The notes under the pieces were generated by a model, which saw nothing but the letters and a program-made list of their open reading frames with translations, did no database searches and was not told where the DNA came from. Below are positions 35,137 through 46,310 of a stretch of 64,000 nt of DNA, piece by piece. Made by a program: the position numbers and the translations under genes. This DNA comes from Thysanoteuthis rhombus (taxonomy: Eukaryota; Mollusca; Cephalopoda; Oegopsida; Thysanoteuthidae): the NCBI GenBank assembly GCA_963457665.1, contig OY735206.1:52697412-52761411 (forward strand). The letters are read 5' to 3'. The first letter of the stretch is position 1. The number at the start of each line of letters is the position of its first letter.

Positions 35137-36634
35137 ATGGTCGACGAGCCTAGGAGGGGCTCAATTTACTTCCCCCTATATGGGGGAACACAAAAAAACA
35201 TGACCACCACCACCGAAAATGAGGGAAAAAAAAACCCAAAAAAAACAAGAATTTAAAAAAAGCCAAAAACAAAAACAATTAAAAAAGCCAAAAACAAAAA
35301 AAAAAAAATGGAAAGATCCTCGTCCATGAAAGGGGTGGGGAACTTGCTTATTCTGACAGGATGAAGAAAAATAAACTGGGGCTCTCCTAACAAGTTGAAT
35401 TCCCTCTCCCCTGAAATTAATAGAGTCAATGTCACGGATTTTTTCAGGTGCCAGACTTACGCACGCATTGTAAAAGAGGATGGTTTGTTAGTGGACCAAG
35501 TGGAACTCAGGGACATTGAGTAAGAAATGTGTCGGTCTTTCTGATCAAAAGGAAAAAAAAAAGAAGTCTGGTCAAAGCAAGACTGATGAAATCACTGAGT
35601 AGCTGAGGAATCAAGGCAGAACAGGTTGTGAAAGGCGACGGTTTTGCTTCTTGGGATGTTCTGCTACCCACAGAAGAACACTGCATGACCCTAATGCAGA
35701 AGGAACTCCAGACAAGGGATTACTTTCATCGTATGGAGTACCTGGGTTGCAGAAAGATCAGTATTGTAGTCCATGAGGTTGCGTCGTATGTCCTCGGGGC
35801 ATTTCTCCTGAAATACGAGGAAATTGACCCCAAGGTAATGCAAGGAAACAGTGCTTCGATCTAATGATCGACATGGAGTTTCTGGCCATTCCCAACTATT
35901 TGCACGTGGGTGGCCGTAGAAATCGGTCGCTTATTATAAAATGCACGATCCTTCAACCTAAAAAACGTTGACGAGGAGTCTTCCGTCGATTCGGCCACTA
36001 CCCAGACCAGAAAAGTCTGGTCGAGTGCTTGGAGACTTTAGAGTCTTCCCTCAACCAAACTGTCCCCTCTGCCATCTAAAACGGTGACACCTAAAGAGGG
36101 GTCAGAAGGGTAGTGGCATGAGGTCCCTTCCTATGGAGGAGACTTGCCAACCCAGTTCAGGGTAGGATAGAGTTTTTGAGTTGCCAACTGTTCCTTAGCT
36201 AGGGAGAAAATGAGCATCAGTCCCCCCCCCCTTTCGGTTATAGATGACAGAAGCTGGAGTTCTTTCACTTTTCACTTTTTTTCACCCTCATCCAGATTTT
36301 GCCCGGTTAACTTACTTTTCTACCATATTAGTCTTTTTTGGGGGGAGGGGCACAGAGTAACACGTTATTTTTCTGTAAATATACATCGATCATCGGTTTT
36401 CATTCTACCTCACAAAAAAAAAAAAACCGTCAATATGAGATAATGTATTATGGCGAACGTAGTATTCAGGTAATCAGAAAAAAATGCGTTGTTTTGGCGA
36501 ATGAAAGAGTGAGATTGGGTCAGCAAATGAGTCTAGCTGAAATAAAAGTAGGAAAAATATATAACTTTGCGTCATTTTCTTTTTGAGAAAATAAATGATA
36601 CACCTCCCATCATTCACTTGAAAGCAGTATCGAA
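35137..36634 (+). mobile_element. Longer deleted Tx1-type LINE unit
   Basis: The start is MVDEPRRGS. A well-kept stretch at 35628-35864 reads GDGFASWDVLLPTEEHC... to YVLGAFLLKYEEIDPKVM. ORF1 continues to FLAIPNYL at about 35880 and the block before the CCHC region, then jumps at GAGGTCCCTTCC (36121) to the tail block 36130-36440 and segment A 36440-36630. The deletion differs from that in the 32.9-kb unit but uses the same right-hand joint. Confidence 0.65.
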
Positions 36635-37200
36635 ATGACAATTGAAATCATCCAAGCAACTACTATTCTGATGTTGAGAAAGATAATCCCCGAGGAAGAT
36701 TGCCACCTAACCTCATCACCATACACGTGCTCAATATGCATGAAGAGTTACCGAAGAAAATACCATTTAACAGTCCACATTCGGACAAATACAGCTCGGA
36801 CACGCAGTATGGAAGAAATTTGCTGATTGAAACATTAAAGCGAGATTGGGTCAGGAAATGAGACTTACAAAGAAATGACCAGCCTGAAATCCCCATCCAC
36901 GTATTTTGATCTTGTGTCATATTTTCAATTTCTTGCGAAAATTGAATATTACCTTTGATCATTCAACCGAATGTATCAACCAGCATGGATGTGACAACTG
37001 AAATCATCCAAGCGGCAACTATTCAGTTAATGTTGAAAAAGAATCGCTGACGAAAATTGCCAACCAACCAAACTAAGACACACATGTTCAATTTGCCACA
37101 AAACCTACAAAAGAAAATATCACTCAACAGTCCATATTCGGATGCATACAGGTAGGACACGCATGGCTATGAACTGCTGGGAAACGGAGATTACTTCCGG
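36635..37200 (+). pseudogene. Two zinc-finger exon 1 copies in tandem
   Basis: The first (36635-36822) encodes MTIEIIQATTILMLRKIIPE and a finger ending HIRTNT. The second His ligand is changed to Asn and the donor reads CAGCTCGG. After a short segment A (36823-36980) a second copy (36990-37200) follows; it is frameshifted and lacks most Cys ligands, but keeps ACAGGTAGGA, the only donor-like end in this cluster. The first copy's joint CGCAGTATGGA recurs at 44439, so 35.6-37.1 kb and 43.7-44.7 kb are duplicates. Confidence 0.65.
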
Positions 37201-37239
37201 TTCCTGTGGAAGACCCCTTTTTTTTAACCGGGGTGACGA

Positions 37240-37570
37240 AAGACAAAATGCAGCAAGACGTGAAAACTGCAGTGTTGTACATCTGTTGTGAGCTGATTGA
37301 GGGCTACATGGTCTGCATCCTTGGGGTACGGTTTTTTGCCTTTGATTCCAGTGCAGAGCGACAGGTTTCCGTCGTTGGATGAGTAGAAACATCGAGTGCC
37401 AATGCGCTTACTTGACATTATGAGAGTAATGATTTGGACGATGCGTCAGAAGGGAATCTACAAAGGCGAGCATTTCACTCCAGTACAACTGGTTGCATAC
37501 TTTGAGCATCAGCTTAAGATCAGGGTCGATAGGGAAGGTTGCTTTGGTCAGAGTTCAACGAAAGGTGGGC
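37240..37570 (+). mobile_element. Tx1-type LINE ORF2 C-terminal fragment
   Basis: The translation includes HFTPVQLVAYFEHQLKIRVD, which matches 42220-42300 at the end of copy 2. It joins directly to an exon-1 copy on its left and to leader (a) on its right. Confidence 0.6.
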
Positions 37571-37950
37571 GAACAATAAGTGGCCAACAACGATTAAGCA
37601 GCGTTCACAGATGTCGGTGTTAGAGTCAAGGTGAAAGCCAAGATTTCAAAGGTAGACACGCCAACTTATTTCTCCATTTGACATTATGTTAAGGTAAGCT
37701 TAGAAAATATTCAGACAAATGAGAAAACCTGATGTATATAGTCATCGAATATATGAAAATACTATTTAAGAGTTAGTTTTGTGCTGCACATCTTTCCTAA
37801 CATGTTAGCTGCGAGAAGAATTTTTTTTTTAGCTGACCCAGTCAGATATTACCAATAAGAGGAGAGGAGAAAGGGACCCAGACTGTACGCTAGTCCAATA
37901 GGTGCGAGTCCCCCCGCACAGGCGCACACATTTGTTTGCGTTTTCCCTCT
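37571..37950 (+). repeat. LINE leader (a)
   Basis: It contains TDVGVRVKVKAKISKVD followed by PTYFSI-stop, then GTTAAGGTAAGCTTAG and the AGTCAGATATTACC...CCAGACTG block, then TTTTCCCTCTATGG at the ORF1 start. Near-identical to 47690-47961. Confidence 0.65.
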
Positions 37951-38475
37951 ATGGCTGATGAAGTCAATAGGCCCCTATTTGATTATCCACACAGGTGGGG
38001 GTGAAGAGAAAAAGAAACTACGAAAATACAAACAAAGTTACCCGTCAAAGACAGCAATGGCAATGAAAGGGGTGCCTCCAGCCATGAAGTGAAAAAATAT
38101 AAAACAGATTCTAATTCCAGCAGGGCCAAAAGTGAGGGGACCCTCTAAATATCTGGAATTTGCCCCAGCCCCCTCAATAACAAACAATGTGAGAGACTAG
38201 CATTGCCAAAAGTTGTAAGGGAGGTGATGTATTGGTGGATTTGCTAGGACTGAGACTTATTTGAAAGAATAACGGTGTCAGTCTTGCTGATAGACAAGAA
38301 ACTAAAAACTTGCCTGGTCGACAGACGACATTGAGTAAGTCACTGAGCCAATTGACGGTATTGTGCATCAATTTACTTCCGGTTTAACAAACGGGCGTGG
38401 GTTTTCTCTCAGTAACGACGTGTTGGAAGTCTACAGCGAGACATACAAGGAAAAGGATCCTGGACTTGACCATTC
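37951..38475 (+). mobile_element. ORF1 5' fragment, second ORF1 start begins next
   Basis: ORF1 starts MADEVNRPLFDYPH at 37951 and soon shifts frame. Later words LAMKGVPPAMK and the GGTGATGTATTGGTGGATTTG block match 48060-48270. At about 38390-38475 a new leader end precedes a second ORF1 start at 38476. Confidence 0.6.
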
Positions 38476-39440
38476 ATGACTGACGAGGACAGGAGGGCTT
38501 TGTTTGCTTCTCCTGATAAAGAGAAAGACGGGGGAAAGACCCCTGAAAATGGGGAGAAAATAATTCCCGTCCATGAAGGGAAATGGGAAAATACAGACTC
38601 GCCAATTCCGGCAGGATAGAAACCGGAGACAAGTTGGGGCTCTCCAAATGTGTGGAATTCCCCAACCCACCCAGAAATCACCTCGGTCAATGTGACGGAG
38701 TTCGTCAGGCGATGCGTATCATACGCCCACCTCGTAGAAGAGGATAGTTTGCAGGTAAACCTGAACGAGCATTGAGAAAAAATGGTGTCAGATCGACGAA
38801 AGACACCGTGACAAAAATCACTGAATAGCCTTGGGATTAAGGTAAAACAGGTCGTCAAAGGCGACGGTTTCGACACGTGGGATGTGGTTTTACCCACTGA
38901 ACAAGAATGTTTAGTACTCACGCACTGAGAACTCCAAACGAAGGACCACATCCTTCTGGTGGATTACCTGTGGCGTTGGAAGACCCGTGTAATTGCTCAT
39001 GAGGTCCTCAACGAAATTATCGGGGCATTCCTCATGCAATATGGGGAAATTGTCTCAGTTGACTCCGAAGTGATGTGTGGGGAATAATGATTCGGTCTGA
39101 TGATTGATAGGAAGGCTTTCCTAGCCATTCCCAACTATTTGGACGTGGATGGTCGAAGGAAACTGTCTCTTGTGAAGGGTAGGAGGCCAGTTTGCAGGAT
39201 ATGCGGTGAGACTGGTCACCTCACCGCTGTCTGTAAAAAGAAACCGGCCACCTGGATGCAAGACCCCCCCCCCTACCTACCGATACCGTCGAAACGTCTC
39301 GCCTGCTGCCCAGACCAGAAAATCCGGGAGACTTCCGAGTCTCGCTGCACCTCAGCAGTCCTCTCTGCCACCGAAAACGGTGACACAAAAGGAGGGGTTG
39401 GAAGGAGAGTGGGAAAATGTGGGAGGGAGGCCTAAATAGC
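38476..39440 (+). pseudogene. Tx1-type LINE ORF1 with CCHC zinc knuckle, broken
   Basis: An RNA-binding ORF1 of the L1/Tx1 group. It starts MTDEDRRALFASPDKEKDGG. The frame is interrupted by a stop after about 48 codons and by shifts, then resumes VTEFVRRCVSYAHLVEED. The last third is open from 39100: FLAIPNYLDVDGRRKLSLVK, then a perfect CCHC knuckle (C-x2-C-x4-H-x4-C, CRICGETGHLTAVC) at 39193-39234, then a Pro-rich stretch. It is the most complete ORF1 in the window. The 180-codon minus-strand frame over its first part is antisense. Confidence 0.8.
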
Positions 39441-39924
39441 GGGATCTCTATCACCAGACTTTTAGGCGCCATGACAACGACAGCCCCAAAGGAGAGACCC
39501 CGCAGTCTCATGCGGAACAGACTAGGATTGGCGGGATACGCTAGTCCGGGAAAAAAAGAAAAGAGAGGGCGGCGGCTTTATTATTAAAATTAAAGTTCAG
39601 ACAGCCTGCAGAGAGGGTTACCCTTCCACCCTCTCCACACACGCACACCAAAGACCATCCATAGCCCTTCAAAAAACATCCTTGATAGTTTTAAGAAAAG
39701 ATCTCCTAGCCGCCCCCCCCCCCAACAGCCAAACTCACCAACACCTCTACTACCGCTGCAGCCGCCGCCAACTCTGTCAGCCTGTCAGTAAAGGCCTCTT
39801 GGGTGTGAACCCACACTAAAGGAAAAAAAAAAAGTACGCTACAAGAGAAGGGTCCACATAAGTTCCGAAACTAATACCTCCGCGATGTAGTATGGATTTG
39901 GACTGGTGGCGGTACCCCGAGTAC
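39441..39924 (+). mobile_element. ORF1 C-terminus and inter-ORF region
   Basis: Ser/Pro/Thr-rich translation similar to 26340-26560 (GEGYPS..., then PPPQQPNSPTP in a patched reading). Higher in GC than the host DNA. A C run lies at 39713-39723. Confidence 0.5.
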
Positions 39925-41690
39925 TGTGCAACATTCCAGTTACATTGATCAGGTATTAGTTAGGAGAGTCGATCTTAAGTTATTGGAATGTCCAAGTTTC
40001 CATAGCGTCCTTTTTTTCGGACCATAGATTAGTAAGGGTCTGAATAAATTTAGGTACACCTAAGCCCTTCAAGTCTGGTAACTGGAAATTCAACACATCC
40101 CTCATGGATGTGGAGGATTTTTGGGACCAACTAGCATTACTAATTCAGCAGGAACCGACGGGGGCCCATCCTTGGGAATAAATTCTGGGGGCACCAAGAT
40201 AAGATAAGGTCTTTTGCTGCCGAATATAGTAGAAGACTCGATTTAGAGAGACTAGCAGCACAAAAGGCATTAGAATCCCGAATAGAGCGGGCGGTGGATA
40301 GAGGGGACACTAGCTAGCTTAAAATAGCGGAGACAGAGCTGGCCTCCTTGCTTGTCAAGAGGGACCAAGCTCTGGCAGTTAGAGCTAGGTTAAAAATAGT
40401 GTCCCCCGAGGCAACGAATATGGCCGCAGAACTGCGAGCAGAAGAAATTCAGAGTGCTTCAAGCCGGCATATCTTCAGTGTCACGTCACCGGACGGACGA
40501 TTTGTGACCAGAGACGAAGGTATCTGCGAGGCGTTTCAAGTCAACTTTCAGGAGATTTTCAGCAGGGAGTCTGGTCCGAGTTCAGCACCTATTTAGCTGA
40601 CTTCCCTCGCCTTGAGGCGACTGAATCAGCTGGGTGCTAGGATCTCGTAACTGAGGATGAAGTTCGGGAAGCGCTAAAGAGCGTAGAGAAGGAGAGGACT
40701 CAAGGAATCGATGGCTTGCCTTACGAAGTGTATTTGAGGCTGTCGCCCATATTTGTCCATTTGCTGGCATTGATCTTTAACCCCTGGTTAAAGCAGGGGA
40801 GCATCCCCCATCGCTTTACCAGAGGGGTAGTGAAGTGGCCACGCAAGGACAAAAATGGAGGGGACGGGGTAGATAACTTCAGGCCCATAACTCTGCTCGG
40901 TAAAAGTTAAAGATTTTGGCCACGGTCCTGTCTAACCGGCTGCAGACTGCTGGATAGTCTGATTGGCCCTGAACCGTTTTTAACTCTGAAGGGGAGGACT
41001 GTTCGGGACAATCTGCACACGGTGCGTACAGTCATTGAGAAAGTCGACAATGGAGCTGCGCTGATCAAATTAGATCATCCAAAGCCTTCGATAGGGTCGA
41101 CCATCGTTTTTCTCGAGTCCATCTTATCCATGGCTGGCTTCGGTCAGGATTTTTGCTCCTGGATCCTCTTATATGCATCCCCCAGCTCAGTGGTGTATGT
41201 GAATGGAGTCAGGTTGAAGCCCTTTTGGTTGTCAAGATCAGTTTGTAAAGGTCGTCCACTTTCGCCTATGCTGTACATTCTTCTCCTGGAAGCTTTCCTG
41301 CGTAAAGTAAAAGGTGAATACGGCTCTGCAAGGAATAACTTTGCCTGGCGGTCACACGTCACAGCCAATGGTATCTCGCAAGATCTGTCAGCTCCAACCT
41401 GCAGAGGGCGGCTTAGTGATGCTGAACATCCAAGTTCGGGAACATACTTTGCAGTTGTCTTTCCTGGGTCGGATGTGTGAAGAAGGAGAGGAGAACGGCG
41501 AATTCTGGAAGGGAAACTTTTCCAGCTTTGAGAAACGTACATTCCGACGAAGGTGAGGCTAGTCGTACGTCCCGGGCGGAATGCTCTTTCTACAGAGAAA
41601 GCCGGTACGTTTTGAAGGTCTTCTCACAGTTGAAGGAAGGTCTCTCTGAAACCCGGCCGTCGTCAAGTAGGGGATTGAAATTGTAAGGGA
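39925..41690 (+). mobile_element. Tx1-type LINE ORF2 (RT), copy 2, broken
   Basis: The linker region at 40348-40596 is open (ASLLVKRDQALAVRARLK ... AAELRAEEIQSASSRH). RT begins at about 40640 with TEDEVREALKSVEKERTQG, then YEVYLRLSPIFVHLLALIFN, NFRPITLLG, VIEKVDNGAALIKLD and PLSPMLYILLLEAFL. The block that should hold the YxDD catalytic box is missing: the frame jumps from about 41340 to a C-terminal region near 41370. Multiple shifts. Better preserved than copy 1 in the linker, worse in the catalytic core. Confidence 0.8.
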
Positions 41691-42430
41691 TCAGCAAACA
41701 GCTTTTTGCAGCGGGTCTGGTGGAATCACCAGAGTGCATATGCTGCGGATCAGTCTATGGAGCATGTCTTCTTTCACTGCAATGTGCGAGCTGGTTGATG
41801 GCTATATGGTCTGCTTCGTCAGGGCACACTTTTTGCCCTTGAGACGAAATGGTAGCGACTGTATCCCCTTTTCAAACAATCTGGCCTTGGACTTCTTGGC
41901 TGAGGTGCCAACGAGGTGTCCCTTGCCTGACTAGTTATTCGAAATGCGCTCTGGGTCAGCAGTGGGACTGGTGAATTCACCCAAGTGCATACCCAGTTGT
42001 GATATGGGGGAGTCCATCAAGTGCAGTGTTGTACTTCCGTTGTGAGAGCTGATTGAGGGCTACATGGTTAGCATCCGCAGGGTACGGTTTTTTACCTCTG
42101 AACGCTGCACCGTGAGTAGCAATGCATTTCTGCCGCTTGATAAGAGAAACATCCAGTGTTCATGTGCTTACTTGGCATTTTGAGAGCAGTCATTTGAAAG
42201 ACGCGCCAGAAGGGATTCTACGAATATGGGCACTTCACTCCCATACAACTGGTTGCATACTTTAAGCATCAGCTTAAGATCAGGGTCGAGAGGGAAAGGC
42301 TACCTTGGTTGGATTTCAACGAAAGGTGGGTGAGAGTTATTCGACTGAACAGAATAAGAGCTGCTAAACTGGTGGCAACTTTGAAGTCACTGGTCAAGAG
42401 ACAAGAATTTGGGGAATCGGGAGAGACTAG
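41691..42430 (+). mobile_element. ORF2 C-terminal Cys/His module, tandemly duplicated
   Basis: Positions 41715-41800 encode a Cys/His stretch (SPECICCG and, one frame over, SMEHVFFHCNV), as at the C-terminus of Tx1-type ORF2. A second related copy runs 41945-42200 (LVNSPKCIP ... ELIEGYMV), so the module repeats at a period of about 250 bases. ORF2 then ends with HTTGCIL/QLVAYFKHQLKIRVE-like words and RAAKLVATLKSLVKRQEFGE. Confidence 0.6.
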
Positions 42431-42989
42431 TCAGCCAAGCCCGGGTTAGGATAAAATAGATTTTCCCCTCTGAGTTGCAAACTATTTCTTAGCTAGGTTG
42501 AAAATGAGCATTGGCCCCCTTTTTCCGTTTCGGTTACCCTTCCCACCCCCATAGATGACAGGAGGTAGAGTTCTCCGGAGGAAACAGGAATTTACAGTTT
42601 TTTCCGCCCGGTTAACTTGTTTTTCTGCCATACTGGGCTCTTATTGGGGTGGGGTCACATACTAACCCTTGTAAATATATTGTCAGGAAAACCGGGGGGG
42701 GGGGTTATCTTTAAATGTACATATTTATGTTTTAGCCCCACTTGAGAGAAAAGTTGTAAATATGGAATCATGATTACCAGGGAAAATCCAGTTTTATAGT
42801 GAACGTAGTCTGGAAGTAATCAGGAAAAATGCGTTGTTTTACTGAATGGAACATTAAAGTTACTTTGGGTCAGCAAATGAAATTAAGATAAAGATAGGAA
42901 AGACAAGACTATCCCAATGTCCAATCCTTGTATTATGACCTTGAGGTGCATTTTTCTTGTACACCTCCGATCATCCAACCGAATGCAGT
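42431..42989 (+). mobile_element. LINE 3' tail block and segment A
   Basis: Tail words (GTTAGGATAAAATAGATTTT, AAAATGAGCATTGG, AGATGACAGGAGGTAGAG) follow ORF2 directly, which identifies the same block at 33.5, 36.1 and 43.9 kb as a LINE 3' region. Segment A starts at about 42780. A G run lies at 42694-42703. Confidence 0.6.
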
Positions 42990-43200
42990 ACTGAAGTGAC
43001 CACCGAAACCATCCAGGTAGCAACTATTCTGTTGATGTTCTGGAAGAAAATCCCTGGGGAAAATTGCCGCCCAACCACATCACCATACACGCGCTGAACT
43101 TGCATGAAGAGTTACCGAAGAAAATACCATCGAACAGTCCACATTCGGACGCATATAGCTAGGACACGCATGGCTATTGACTGCTTGGAAACCAGACGAA
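42990..43200 (+). pseudogene. Zinc-finger exon 1 copy, start, donor and finger lost
   Basis: Near-identical to 34795-35000, with GTG for ATG. The first finger Cys codon reads CGC, and a stop (TGA) appears in the finger. The donor reads TAGCTAGG. The ORF1 start at 43299 follows. Confidence 0.7.
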
Positions 43201-43298
43201 AGACTGACTGCAGCAAGGAGACGTAGAAATTCCCCCTCAATTTCTAGTCCACCCAGGTATTTACTTTTTGTCTGGTTTTTATATTTCTTCTTTCCTTC

Positions 43299-44274
43299 AT
43301 GGCCGACGAGCCCAGAGGGGCTTAATTTGCTTCCCCCTGCAAGAGGGAGACAAAAAAAAAAAAAAAAAAAAAAAAATGAATCACCCAAGATGGGAAGGGA
43401 AAAAAAATTAAAGGGACAACAAAGAAAAAATAGGAAACAAGTGAAAATACCCCCGTCCATGAAGAAGAGGGGGAAAATACAAACTCGCTTATTCTGACAG
43501 GATGAAAAGAAATGGAATGTATGGAATTCCTCCTCCCCTGAAATTAATGGAGTCAATGTGACGGATTTTGTCAGGTGCCAGACCTATGCCCACCTTGTAA
43601 AAGAGGATGGTTTGCTGGTAGACCTAGCGGGACTAGAGGACATCGATTACAAGATTGTCTGGTCAACGAAAGACTGATGAAATCACTGACCAGTTTAAGA
43701 ATCAAGGTAGAACAGGTTGTGAAAGGCGACGGTCTTGCCTTGTGGGATGTTCTGCTACACACAGAAGAACACTGCATAGTCTTAATGCAGAAGGGACTCC
43801 AGACCAGATATTACTTACATTGTGTGAGGTAACCAGGTTGCAGGAAGACCAGGGTAGTAATACACGAGGTCCCTTCCTATGGAGGGAACTTGTCAGACCA
43901 GGCTAGGGTAGGATAGAATAGAGTTTTGAGTTGCCAACAGTTTCTTAGCTAGGGAGAAAGTGAGCATTTGTCCCCTTCTTTTTTTCTCTGGAGGATGTGG
44001 AAACCTTCACTTTCCCCCCTACATCCAGTTCTCGCCCGGGCTACCATATTAGGCCTTTGCAGGGGGGTCACATACTAACGATATTTTTCTGTAAATATAG
44101 ATCGATCATCGGTTTTTCTAATTGTACATATCCAGCAGGTTTTCATTTTACCTCACAAAGAAAATTGTCAATATGGGATTAATAGGTTTATCATAGAGGG
44201 TCTGGTATTGTGGTGAACGTATTATTGAAGTAATCAGAAAAAATGCCCATATTATGACCTTTAGTCACTTTTTG
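43299..44274 (+). mobile_element. Internally deleted Tx1-type LINE unit
   Basis: The start is MADEPRGA. After an A run (43353-43376) come YAHLVKEDGLLVDLAGLEDI in one frame and VNERLMKSLTSLRIKVEQVV in another. It jumps at GAGGTCCCTTCC (43866) to the tail block 43880-44190. Same layout as the 32.9-kb unit. The 158-codon minus-strand frame is antisense. Confidence 0.65.
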
Positions 44275-44699
44275 CAACTGAAATCATCCAGGCAGCAACT
44301 ATTCTGTTAATGTTCAGGAAGAAAATCCCTGGGGAAGATTGCCGCCCAACCACATCACCATACATGTGTTCAATTTGCATGAAGAGCTACCGAAGAAAAT
44401 ACCATTTAACAGTCTACATTCGGACACATATAGCTAAGATACGCTGTATGGAGGAAATTTGGTGATTGAAACATTAAAGTGATATTGGCTCAGTAAATGA
44501 GACGAGCTAAGATAGAGATCAGAAAGAGACAACCAGCCTGAAACCCCTATCCCCATATTTTTCAATTTTCTATAAAAATTGAATGATACCTTGGATCATT
44601 CAAGCAAGCGTATCATCATTCATTATGGAAATGACAACCATAATCATCCAGGCAGCAGCTACTGTAGATATTGAGAAAGAATCCCTTGTACAAACAAAC
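44275..44699 (+). pseudogene. Two more zinc-finger exon 1 relics
   Basis: Positions 44275-44440 carry a finger (CSIC-like ligands, VYIRTH end) with donor TAGCTAAG. After a short segment A, positions 44625-44695 keep only the ETM..IQAAAT start before RTE sequence takes over. This is a duplicate of 36.63-37.1 kb. Confidence 0.6.
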
Positions 44700-46310
44700 A
44701 TCTGATCAACAAAAAGCCACTGACAACTAGAGAGAAAATTAAAGGGACCTAACTTAATGAACTAATCAGGAAAAAACGCAGGGAAGATAGACAATACACG
44801 ACGGCAGTGATCGAACGGACTCTTGAAAAAGGTCGGGGCTTCGAAGCTATAAACAAAGGTCTCAATTCAGGTCAGAAATAAATAATCAACGTACTCGAAG
44901 AAAAGGGAGACCTAACCACACACAGAAACAGGATTGTTGAACATGACAAAGAATTTCACCAAAAACTATTCATCCAAACAAGGACTACAAAACAATGAAA
45001 ATATGCAAAACGCAGGCAATCAACTCGAGGTCTTCCCAGAAGCAACTCCGTTGGGGTGAAACGAGCGATCAAAACAGACGGAGAAAGGAAAAGCTCCTGA
45101 ACCAGACATTACCATCGAACTACTCGGAAAGACGGGTAAGATCATCATTTGGAAACTGGCCGTCCCTTTCAACTTGTTTAAAACAGTAAAGTCCCAGATG
45201 ATTGGAACACTGCTATCATAATGCAGTTACAATAAAAATAAATGACTAAAAAACCGAAAGATCTCAACTACAGGCCTATAAGCCAGCTCAACTGCATATA
45301 CAAACTTTTCAAAAATCAACCGAATCACAAAATCACTAGATGAAAATCAACCACGACAGCAAGCTGGCTTTCGAAGTTACTCGATCATGGACCACCTATA
45401 TTCAATAAATAAGCCGAAAGAAAAAACAGAATATAAACTACCACTGGCTGTACCAATTATCGACTTCAAAAAGGCCTTCGACTCGGTGGAAATCCCCAAG
45501 GCCATTGAGGCCATCACTCGACAAAGTGTAGATCCAGTATACGTTGAAGTGGTGAAACGTACAACACAGCAGCTCCTTTATCAGGCTACAGAAAAAAAAT
45601 AGGAGGTAAGACAAGGTGATACCAGCTCACCCAAACTCTTCACAGCCTGCCTACAGATGATCTTCAGAAGATTAAAATGGGAGAGTACAGGAATAGACGG
45701 CAAGTATCTGAGCAACCACAGATTTGCAGATGACATTGCCCTTTTCACAGATAGCCTTCATATGAACTTCAGCAAGACGAAGATCATTTGCCATAACCAC
45801 ATAGGATTTAAGAACACCAAGATCAAAATCAAGGACAAAACTGGAGAAAGTAGATCACTACTTCTACTTTGGACAACAAATCTTTGAGACTTAAAAGAAA
45901 AAAAAATTCTAGAGAAAGATGAAAGTCAACCTTCAGAAACAAGATTCCATTAATCCTAAAAATGAGGATGGTCAACTACTGTATCCTCTCAATAGTCACG
46001 TACAGAGCTGAAATATGGAAGCTAACCAAGAGAAACCCACAAATTGAGAACCAGGAGAAACCACAAGACAGCATAATACATCTGGGAGAAGACAGGAGTC
46101 GAGGGCATCATAGAATATAAAAAAAATCTCAAATGGCAATGGGCTGGCCATGTTGCAAGAATAGTTGACAACAGGTGGCCATTGCAGCTCACGACATGGA
46201 TCCCCAGAGATCACATGCAGAACTGAGGCCGACAGAGTATCAGATGGAGAGACGAGCTAGACAAATTCAGAAAGTACTGGCTTCGTTACGCCCACAGCAG
46301 AGAAAATTAA
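44700..46310 (+). mobile_element. RTE-clade LINE, 5'-truncated and broken
   Basis: RT motifs in order: AGFRSYSIMDHLYSINK, VPIIDFKKAFDSVE (45440-45495), a QGDTSSPKLFTACLQMIFRR block near 45610, and RFADDIALF (45720-45750), which keeps both catalytic Asp residues. The C-terminal tail reads MAMGWPCCK/GHVARIVDNRWPLQ near 46130-46190. Stops and shifts break it throughout. The KKAFDSVE and FADDIAL wording marks the RTE group, distinct from the Tx1-type LINEs around it. Confidence 0.8.

Noticed and set aside
38409-38951. 180-codon open frame on the minus strand
   Set aside because: It is exactly antisense to the LINE ORF1 N-terminal region, which has a recognisable sense reading (MTDEDRRALF..., YAHLVEED). 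The antisense translation has no domain.
41144-41542. 132-codon minus-strand open frame
   Set aside because: Antisense of RT sequence with clear plus-strand motifs (PLSPMLYILLLEAFL).
43080-43556. 158-codon minus-strand open frame
   Set aside because: Antisense of an exon-1 copy and an ORF1 5' end, and full of Phe from an A run on the plus strand.
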